Origin: Janthinobacterium sp.
GTDB lineage: Bacteria; Pseudomonadota; Gammaproteobacteria; Burkholderiales; Chitinibacteraceae
Length of the DNA stretch: 37,400 bases
Assembly: GCA_025360045.1 (NCBI GenBank)
Contig: JANYCY010000083.1
Location: forward strand, 1 to 37,400
Direction of reading: 5' to 3'
This document shows, one piece after another, positions 31,089-37,400 of the stretch (the stretch's first letter is position 1; each line of letters begins with the position of its first letter). The position numbers were made by a program, and so were the translations under genes. The notes under the pieces were generated by a model. That model did not search any database, was not told the DNA's origin, and worked only from the letters and a program-made list of their open reading frames with translations.

Positions 31089-31212
31089 GATTTTATATTC
31101 ACCAAATAATTACATTCCTTTATAGATGGCTGTGGAGAATATGTTGGGAAAAATAAGCGAGCTGAACGATTTACTTTTGGCTTTATGTGGAACAGACCCT
31201 AGAGATAGCGTC

Positions 31213-31256
31213 AGCAAAAAAACGCCCAAGTCATGTTGACGTGGGCATTTTTTTTA
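31213..31256 (-). terminator. Intrinsic terminator after hslV
   Basis: On the minus strand GCCCACGTCA, loop ACA and TGACTTGGGC form a 10-bp stem with one mismatch, followed by GTTTTTTTGCT. It lies directly after the hslV stop and makes hslV the end of its transcript. The 178 bp up to the double-receiver gene holds no clear gene. Confidence 0.8.
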
Positions 31257-31266
31257 ATGCGGACAA

Positions 31267-31800
31267 CTACATCGTTTCTATGGTGTGATTTTGATTCGTA
31301 TAGATACAAATATCCCCAGTGATTTCGAGTGCTTTTTTAACAATCACTTCGGGGGATAAATCAGTGTTTTCTAGTAGTGCGCGTGCCGCAGATTGTGCAA
31401 ATGCACCCCCTGAGCCAATTGCGGCAATGCCATGTTCTGGCTCTAATACATCACCATTACCGGTAATAATCAGTGTGGCGGTTTTATCGGCCACAATCAG
31501 CATGGCTTCTAGGCGGCGCAACATGCGATCGGTGCGCCAGTCTTTGGCAAGCTCCACCGCTGCACGGGTTAAGTGACCTTGGTGTTTTTCAAGTTTGGTT
31601 TCAAAGCGCTCAAACAGCGTGAAAGCATCCGCCGTGCCCCCTGCAAAGCCAACAATCACTTTATCATTGTAAAGCTTACGTACCTTGCGTGCTGTGCCCT
31701 TGATGACCACATTGCCAAGTGTCACTTGGCCGTCACCACCTACGGCGACTAAATCACCACGTCGTACAGAAACGATCGTTGTGCCGTCAAATTGTTCCAT
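31267..31800 (-). CDS. hslV: ATP-dependent protease proteolytic subunit HslV
   Basis: Encodes 177 residues from the ATG at 31800, which has AAAGGA eight bases upstream; an ATG nine bases earlier lies inside that ribosome site. The N-terminal nucleophile Thr is in [11 protein letters not shown]; the propeptide MEQFDG would be removed. [41 protein letters not shown] and [18 protein letters not shown] are family motifs. HslV forms a double ring of six that needs the HslU unfoldase. hslU is not next to it in this window: the gene before it codes for a STAS-like protein and the terminator follows, so the usual hslVU operon is split or hslU is lost. Confidence 0.95.
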   Translation of the reverse strand: MEQFDGTTIVSVRRGDLVAVGGDGQVTLGNVVIKGTARKVRKLYNDKVIVGFAGGTADAFTLFERFETKLEKHQGHLTRAAVELAKDWRTDRMLRRLEAMLIVADKTATLIITGNGDVLEPEHGIAAIGSGGAFAQSAARALLENTDLSPEVIVKKALEITGDICIYTNQNHTIETM

Positions 31801-31863
31801 CTTAAGCATCCTTTATCAGCGTATCGGCCAGAGGTGGCGGCTAAGGCGGCAAAATACAAGGGT

Positions 31864-32973
31864 TTATTTTTGAGCGGGTAAAGACAGAATGACCAGCTCG
31901 GTTAGGCCCATAATGCGAAATAAGGCTAATACCAGCGCGTTGACATTGCAAAAAGTGACTTGCTCTGGGTATTCCATGCATAGGCTGAGTAATTGCCCTG
32001 CCGAATCAAAATCTACCCGCATAACTTGGCTAAAATCGAGTACCGGAAAAGCATGCAGACGAACAAAATCACGAATGATGGCGACTAGCTCAGGTTTGCC
32101 ATTAAGTAAATCGCCCTCAATCAGTAAACGATCTGGGTTGCTATATGGATTTAAATGAGGGCTGGGCAGCTGAATAGGGCTTTCATGTTTAGAGTCGATC
32201 CATGAAGGGGGGGACACTTCAAAAGTGATCGCATAATCTACCGCTAAGTTTTCAAATTCATTTTGCAAGCCTTGTATCTGCTGCAGTTCAATTAATAGCA
32301 GCCAGAGTGGTGCTTCCGCTGGAATCGCTCGGCCGGTTTTAATCAGCCCGCGCAGCAAAGCTTCTACTTCTAGATGACCCAATAATTGCAGCTTAATCTC
32401 CTGTTGCGCGCAGCGTTGCCAAGCGGCCAGTAATTCTGCTGCGGCAATGGTATCGATCTGCATTACTTTAGCCAAATCCATACGTAAGCTGCTGCAGCCT
32501 TGGCAGGCCGCATAAAAGGTCGCTATTTCTTGATCAATACTTTGGCCATTTAAATAGCCAGAAAAAGCAAAGTAGTTTGAATGTTCTTGTTGGATCTTGG
32601 CCTGTGCTTCACGCCAAATGGGCGGCGTTTTTTCAAATTCCAGTACATATTGCAGGCCTAGTTCATCAAAAAGCGTTTTGTTGTTGGCTTGTTGTAAGAG
32701 TTCAAACAGCATGAGCCATGTTTCGGTTTGGCGTAAGCCGGTGATTTGCTTAATCTCTGCATGTAAAAACTGTAATGCCGCATCACTTTGGCCGCCACTA
32801 TGCAACATCGCCGCTTCTTCTTGAGCGGGGTTGAGTTGTGATTCATTATCGATGACTTCAATACTAAGCTGCGTCAGGTCAAAGCCAGTATCTTGCTGAT
32901 CTGGCGCTTCAACTTGGGGTAAATGAGAGTGTGTGCTAGGGCTGAATTTCTTACGAATAAATGAAAAAGCCAC
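31864..32973 (-). CDS. Protein with two STAS-like domains and an internal duplication
   Basis: Encodes 369 residues with no signal peptide or membrane helix. Two similar halves are visible. The first (about 82-185) has TWLMLFELLQQANN, LQYVLEFEKTPPIW and the STAS-like core LRMDLAKVMQIDTIAAAELL. The second (about 222-330) has APLWLLLIELQQIQ, VDYAITFEVSPPSW and PVLDFSQVMRVDFDSAGQLL. STAS domains in anti-sigma antagonists bind partner kinases or nucleotides; here no clear phospho-Ser is certain. The gene lies 63 bp before hslV on the same strand, an arrangement I recall from other betaproteobacteria, but no function is established. It may be a regulatory scaffold; I cannot name a partner. Its N-terminal 50 residues are Gln/Asp-rich linker. 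Confidence 0.7.
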   Translation of the reverse strand: MAFSFIRKKFSPSTHSHLPQVEAPDQQDTGFDLTQLSIEVIDNESQLNPAQEEAAMLHSGGQSDAALQFLHAEIKQITGLRQTETWLMLFELLQQANNKTLFDELGLQYVLEFEKTPPIWREAQAKIQQEHSNYFAFSGYLNGQSIDQEIATFYAACQGCSSLRMDLAKVMQIDTIAAAELLAAWQRCAQQEIKLQLLGHLEVEALLRGLIKTGRAIPAEAPLWLLLIELQQIQGLQNEFENLAVDYAITFEVSPPSWIDSKHESPIQLPSPHLNPYSNPDRLLIEGDLLNGKPELVAIIRDFVRLHAFPVLDFSQVMRVDFDSAGQLLSLCMEYPEQVTFCNVNALVLALFRIMGLTELVILSLPAQK

Positions 32974-33137
32974 TTTGGGAATCCAATAAAATAAGCAGGT
33001 AAACGTTTATAAAATACTTACAGATTCTAAGCTTTTGCCATCTATTTTGCTGCATATTTTTGTGTATAAGCGCTACTAATACGCATAATTTTGGAAGATA
33101 AGAGCACGCAATACCTTATTCTACTGCGTACTCACAC

Positions 33138-33256
33138 GAGGCTCTTGCAAAACTATTTTTTATGGTCGAAAAATAACTACATATTGTGTGGTTTGTAATA
33201 AAAAACACGATATATAGTTTCGCTGCTCATTTTTTATACAGTTTTGCAAGAACCTC
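33138..33256. mobile_element. 119-bp MITE-like element with IS5-type inverted ends
   Basis: GAGGCTCTTGCAAAAC (33138-33153) and GTTTTGCAAGAACCTC (33241-33256) are inverted repeats with one mismatch. The direct repeat ACAC stands on both sides (33134-33137 and 33257-33260), a 4-bp target duplication. The inside is AT-rich and too short to code for a transposase. The end sequence resembles those of IS5-family elements in Neisseria (CTTTGCAAAA). The rest of 32974-33458 has no gene and only the promoter region of the large gene that follows. Confidence 0.75.
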
Positions 33257-33458
33257 ACACGGCATCATTTTAGACAGTGTTTTTAATACTATTGGGTGCT
33301 AATCAAAATATATCCTAGCTTGAGCCTATTTTACTCTCCATTTTACCTATCGCCTCATTACGTGTTTTTTGCAGACAAGTGACATGTTCAATAGGCAGTA
33401 AGGAGTGACTCAGTTTAAAATGTGGACTTAATAATTATTGAAAGTTGAGTGTCACTTG

Positions 33459-36400
33459 ATGGGACGCAAAATCGGCATAAATTTGCAACGTTGGGTGCTG
33501 TTCTTCGGCCTGTCTCTTGTGGTGCTAGGGATAATTGGAGGCGTGTGGCTGCCTCGCTGGGCTCAACCTAGATTAGAAGCAATGCTATCTAGTACCTTAA
33601 ATCGCACTGTAAGTATTGAAGAGCTTAATTTTAATCCCTTTATTTTTAAAGCAACTTTGCGTGGTGTGAATATTGCCGATAAAGGGGCACCTTTTATACG
33701 TTTTAAATCAATGATCCTTGATGTTGAGTTAGCATCTTTATGGCATATGGCGCCTGTTTTTAAAGAAATTACACTGATTAATCCTGTGTTAGAGATTGTC
33801 AGATTAAATGAGTCTAAATATAATTTTTCTGATTTATTAACAAAGTTTTCAAAAAAAGATGGCAAAAATAGCGGGCCGACAAAATTTTCACTAAATAACA
33901 TTAAAGTTGAAAATGGCTTGGTAAGTTTTAATGATCAGTTTTTGCACACACAACAAAAAATAACAAATTTAGATATCTCCCTTCCTTTTATTTCCACGTT
34001 ATCGCATAAAGTAGATGAATATATAAAACCTAGTATGGCGGGAAAATTAAATGGAGCGCCATTTAATATTGATGCAAGTAGCAGGCCATTTTCTAATAAT
34101 TTAGATACTCAATTGGTGTTTGACCTGCAAAAAATAGCGATTCAAGATTATATAAAATATGTTGAATTGCCTAATCAGCTTAAATTGCTATCGGCCTATT
34201 TGTCAGGTCAGCTTACTTTACAATTTAAAATTGATAAAAGTAAAACAAAATTACTTATTAATGGTCCTTTGCAGTTGGATGAATTTAATTTGCAATTGAA
34301 AAATGATCCATTAATTAAGGTTAAAAAAATAGCTTTAAAATTAAAAGATTTTGAACCCCTTGCTCAGAAATATAAATTAGAAGATCTAAGTATCGATGGG
34401 TTGGATACTATTGTAGAAAAAAATGAGCAGGGTCAATTAAATTGGCAGAAAGTATTAAAATCTGGTGTGGTGGATGATAAACCTAGAGCGGTTGATAAAA
34501 TCGTTATAGATATAAAAAATATAAAAGTAAGCCATAGCCGTATTAGTTACCTTGGTTTGCCGTTTGAAGAAATTCAACTCGATGCTGCTGCTTATTCTAA
34601 TCAGGCAGGGCAGCATATTCCGCTTCAATTTTCAGCTAAAACAGCTCAGGGAGAGCAGTTTTTTGCGGACTTAGCAATTACCCCTCAGCCCTTTGTGGTT
34701 GATGGGAAAATAAAAATAACTGCTTTGCAATTAAAAAAATATGGGCCATTTATTGAACCTTACTTTAAGGGGGAAATAAATGATGGCCAACTTAATTTGC
34801 AAACTACGGCTCATTTTTCAGTTGAACCTTTCGCGTATTCAATAAAAGACACCGAACTTCAATTACAAAAATTTTCCTTACATTTTCCTCAAAGTAAAAA
34901 ACCATTACTAGAGATTAATGAATTAGCTTTGAAATCACTTGAGCTTGATTCCACAAATCGGTTGATTAAAGCATTGGCTGTGGAGGGCAAAGGAGGACAG
35001 CTGGCAGCTCAGCTGCTTGCTAATGGGAAGTTTAATTTTGCGGCGCTAATTCCAGATAGTAAATCCAATAGTGCAGCCTCGCCATGGCGGGTGCAGGTGG
35101 ATAAAGTGAATATGAGTGGATGGAACGCTGATTTTTCTGATCAACGTTTGGCAAAAGCACCTTCTATCCCTATTCGTAATATTTCATTGATATTTGATCA
35201 TTTAGATACGCAGGAAGGGAGTAAAGGTAAATTTAAATTTAATGGGGGCTGGGCTAATCATGGTCTAGTTGATTTAAATGCCGATATTACGCTTATGCCT
35301 TTAGCTGCAAAAATGGTTCTTGATGTACGTAATGTGAACGCTGCATTTTTACAGCCCTATTTTACTAAATATTTGAATGTTTCTTTAGCTCGTGGTCTTT
35401 TAAATGCAAATGGAACTTTGCAAATTGAAACCAAGCCTGCTTTAAATGCTCGCTATCATGGTGCATTTAGTGTCAATCACTTTTATGCGATTGATAAGCA
35501 AACATCGACTGCCTTTTTAAAATGGGAGCGTTTAAATTTTAAAGGGATTGAGGCTACTTTATTACCGCTACGGGTGGATGTGGCCGACGTGGCATTAGAT
35601 CAGTTTTTCTCTCGGCTTATTTTATCGCCGACGGGGCGGCTTAATTTGCAAGACATCATGGTGCATGATGGTAAGCAGGTTTCTGTGGCGCATGCTGCAA
35701 GTGAAGTGAGCCAAGCTGTAGCGCCTGTGGCAGATCATAATAAATTGCCATCGATGAATATTAAAAAAATTACTCTGACTAATGGTGATGTTCGTTATAG
35801 TGATTTCTTTATTAAGCCTAATTTTACGGCTAATTTAACGTCCATGGCTGGAAGTGTGTCTGGTTTATCAAGTGCAGAAAACGCACGTGCTCGGCTTGAT
35901 TTTCACGGTTTTGTGGATAAATCTGCCGCTGCTCAGTTGAGTGGTGAGCTTAACCCTTTATCAAATAAAATATATCTTGATCTGAAAGGGGGGGTTAAAA
36001 ACTATGATTTAACTTCTGCTTCAACCTATGCAACTAAATATGCGGGCTATGGGGTTGAAAAAGGAAAAATGTCGATGGATTTGGCTTATAAAATCGAAAA
36101 TAATAAATTGACTGCTAGTAATAAAATTTTCTTAGATCAGCTGACACTCAGCGATGAAAAAATTAATAGTGAAGGGGTGACTACTTTACCCGTCAAATTC
36201 GCTTTATCTTTACTTACGGATCGACGTGGCCAAGTTAATCTTAATTTGCCAGTGCAGGGCTCTTTAGATGATCCAGAATTTAGCGTGGGTGGCATCATTT
36301 GGCAAATGATTGGTAATGTGATGGAAAAAATAGTGACATCACCTTTTGATGCATTAGCTAGCTCATTTGGTCACGATGGTACAACGCTGTCACAAATTGA

Positions 36401-36932
36401 TTTTGCTTCGGGTAGTGAAAAGATAGATGCTGGGGCTGAAAAAAATATACGGGCATTAGCTGAAATACTTGCTGACCGGCCAGCATTGAAACTGGAGATT
36501 CAAAGTTTACTTGACCCACTTTCAGAGCGAACGGGTTTAAAAATTAAAAACTTGCAAAAGAAAATTAGCTCATTAAAGCGATCTAAAATGGCGGAGAACG
36601 TCAAATCTATTGATGACGAAAAAGAACTGCTTATTACCAAAGATGAGTATTCTGATTTTTTAGAAAAAGTATATAAAAATGAAAAATTTAATAAACCAAC
36701 TAATTTAATTGGTTTGAATAAATCTTTAACTGATTCAGAAATGGAAAAACTGATTTTTGAGCATACTGAAATAAAAGATGACGAACTCTACGCTCTGGGT
36801 TTACGCCGAGCTCTGTTATTGAAGGCTGCATTATTGGCCGCTGGTGTAGATGAATCGCGTATTTTTCTGTTGAAGCCAAAAATAAATAGTGTGGATGACA
36901 AAAAATCACGAGTGAAATTTGATTTGAAATAA
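33459..36932 (+). CDS. AsmA-like DUF748 envelope protein, 1157 aa
   Basis: Encodes 1157 residues from ATG 33459; a TTG at 33438 would add seven. One N-terminal membrane helix (LFFGLSLVVLGIIGGVW) is followed by a very long periplasmic part of repeated beta-strand pairs, starting with the DUF748/AsmA pattern RLEAMLSSTLNRTVSIEELN and PFIFKATLRGVNIAD. Similar proteins (AsmA-like, such as TamB or YhdP) form long beta-grooves that carry phospholipids between the membranes. Near the end, IDFASGSEKIDAGAEKNIRA resembles an OmpA-like peptidoglycan-binding region. The gene is AT-rich like the EAL gene and unlike the housekeeping block. A tract of seven G is at 35988-35994. The role here is inferred from the family. 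Confidence 0.8.
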   Translation: MGRKIGINLQRWVLFFGLSLVVLGIIGGVWLPRWAQPRLEAMLSSTLNRTVSIEELNFNPFIFKATLRGVNIADKGAPFIRFKSMILDVELASLWHMAPVFKEITLINPVLEIVRLNESKYNFSDLLTKFSKKDGKNSGPTKFSLNNIKVENGLVSFNDQFLHTQQKITNLDISLPFISTLSHKVDEYIKPSMAGKLNGAPFNIDASSRPFSNNLDTQLVFDLQKIAIQDYIKYVELPNQLKLLSAYLSGQLTLQFKIDKSKTKLLINGPLQLDEFNLQLKNDPLIKVKKIALKLKDFEPLAQKYKLEDLSIDGLDTIVEKNEQGQLNWQKVLKSGVVDDKPRAVDKIVIDIKNIKVSHSRISYLGLPFEEIQLDAAAYSNQAGQHIPLQFSAKTAQGEQFFADLAITPQPFVVDGKIKITALQLKKYGPFIEPYFKGEINDGQLNLQTTAHFSVEPFAYSIKDTELQLQKFSLHFPQSKKPLLEINELALKSLELDSTNRLIKALAVEGKGGQLAAQLLANGKFNFAALIPDSKSNSAASPWRVQVDKVNMSGWNADFSDQRLAKAPSIPIRNISLIFDHLDTQEGSKGKFKFNGGWANHGLVDLNADITLMPLAAKMVLDVRNVNAAFLQPYFTKYLNVSLARGLLNANGTLQIETKPALNARYHGAFSVNHFYAIDKQTSTAFLKWERLNFKGIEATLLPLRVDVADVALDQFFSRLILSPTGRLNLQDIMVHDGKQVSVAHAASEVSQAVAPVADHNKLPSMNIKKITLTNGDVRYSDFFIKPNFTANLTSMAGSVSGLSSAENARARLDFHGFVDKSAAAQLSGELNPLSNKIYLDLKGGVKNYDLTSASTYATKYAGYGVEKGKMSMDLAYKIENNKLTASNKIFLDQLTLSDEKINSEGVTTLPVKFALSLLTDRRGQVNLNLPVQGSLDDPEFSVGGIIWQMIGNVMEKIVTSPFDALASSFGHDGTTLSQIDFASGSEKIDAGAEKNIRALAEILADRPALKLEIQSLLDPLSERTGLKIKNLQKKISSLKRSKMAENVKSIDDEKELLITKDEYSDFLEKVYKNEKFNKPTNLIGLNKSLTDSEMEKLIFEHTEIKDDELYALGLRRALLLKAALLAAGVDESRIFLLKPKINSVDDKKSRVKFDLK

Positions 36933-37051
36933 TGCGGCTTACTAAGCAGGGTATGCTGGATTACGGAGTAATCTGGTTTGGGTTGGCTTTTGTTCTCAGT
37001 CTATTTTTTATTAATATGCTTTACGTGTTTTCTATTTTTATTAGCTTGTAA
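36932..37051 (+). CDS. Possible 39-aa membrane protein overlapping the DUF748 stop
   Basis: An ATG overlaps the TAA of the large gene by one base (TAATG) and opens 39 codons: MRLTKQGMLDYGVIWFGLAF followed by a hydrophobic stretch ending FSIFISL. The middle is one possible membrane helix. The TAATG join is a common sign of coupled translation, but so short a frame can arise by chance, so this is tentative. From 37052 to 37250 I see no gene. Confidence 0.35.
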   Translation: MRLTKQGMLDYGVIWFGLAFVLSLFFINMLYVFSIFISL

Positions 37052-37250
37052 CTTACAAATAAAATTTGGCGAAAATTACAGGGCGAGGGGGATGGCTATT
37101 TAATGGCTTTAATTCTGTTCTTTGATAAGCCTCTGTCTAGGTTTTTTCTTGTAATGCCACTTAAAAACATCTTTACTGATTAGGTATTCGCTACAGTTTT
37201 TATGCTGCGATTCATTTTTATTGAGTTCCTTACCTAGTATTGGGGTTTTT

Positions 37251-37400
37251 ATGTTGTTGTATAGTGAATCACCTTCGCATTTAAGTATTTTATTACTGCT
37301 AGGACATGATACGGATAGTGCCTCGCTGATTCGTGGTATGTCAGAAGGTGATGTTCCGTGCACGATTCAAGAGTGCCGTGATTTGGTACAGCTTGATCAG
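37251..37400 (+). CDS. Start of a possible signalling/receiver-like protein, cut by the window end
   Basis: From the ATG at 37251, preceded by TTGGGG six bases upstream, 50 codons run to the window end: HLSILLLLGHDTDSASLIRG and CTIQECRDLVQLDQ. The hydrophobic strand followed by GHDTDSASLIR recalls the first strand and acidic loop of a receiver domain (LLLIxDDxxxxxxIR), often at the front of GGDEF/EAL proteins. The part seen is too short for a firm call. Confidence 0.4.
   Translation, partial: MLLYSESPSHLSILLLLGHDTDSASLIRGMSEGDVPCTIQECRDLVQLDQ

Noticed and set aside
31126-31239. 37-codon plus-strand open frame before the hslV terminator
   Set aside because: No ribosome site, and it runs into the terminator hairpin.
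37109-37363. 84-codon minus-strand open frame near the window end
   Set aside because: No ribosome site or recognisable domain, and it overlaps the more plausible plus-strand start at 37251.

Overview
The window looks like a chromosomal segment of a betaproteobacterium, most probably of the order Neisseriales (Chromobacteriaceae type, for example near Iodobacter or Chitinibacter; the genus is inference). Signs are the gmk-rpoZ-spoT and thiS-thiG-trmB blocks, an adjacent birA/coaX pair (fused in Neisseria), an HslV that begins [15 protein letters not shown], and many small palindromic repeats between genes. Most genes are housekeeping or cell-envelope genes. I see no rRNA, tRNA, CRISPR array, intact insertion sequence or prophage.

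Layout. 1-2603: haem-related genes (HutX-type carrier, NAD(P)-binding reductase-like protein, ChaN-type lipoprotein). 3101-5728: a membrane c-di-GMP phosphodiesterase with a degenerate GGDEF domain and an intact EAL domain. 5725-7553 (minus): two GNAT acetyltransferases, a small hypothetical protein, a palindromic repeat and a truncated flavodoxin gene. 7738-14073 (minus): a three-part RND efflux system in the order outer-membrane factor, adaptor, pump, with repeats between the genes. 14370-19607 (plus): gmk, rpoZ, spoT, thiS, thiG, trmB. 20198-22281: an outlying flagellar H-ring type group (FlgP-like, FlgT-like, small secreted protein). 22537-27271: dsbD and a TonB-dependent receptor. 27369-29937 (minus): birA, coaX and a SPOR-domain protein, with a 69-bp tandem duplication at the coaX/SPOR junction. 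30273-32973 (minus): a STAS-repeat protein, hslV without hslU, and a double-receiver protein. 33459-37051: a large AsmA/DUF748-type envelope protein and a possible tiny membrane protein. The window ends inside a possible signalling gene.

The most unusual material is not a protein system but the repeats. There are three copies of a ~255-bp element, with one stem that shows a compensatory base change; six copies of a CACAGAG-rich hairpin or half-hairpin; a 119-bp MITE-like element with a 4-bp target duplication; a 76-bp palindrome next to a decayed gene; and a 69-bp duplication that has made a chain of 22-codon mini-ORFs joined stop-to-start between coaX and the SPOR gene. I found no convincing new defence or biosynthetic system.
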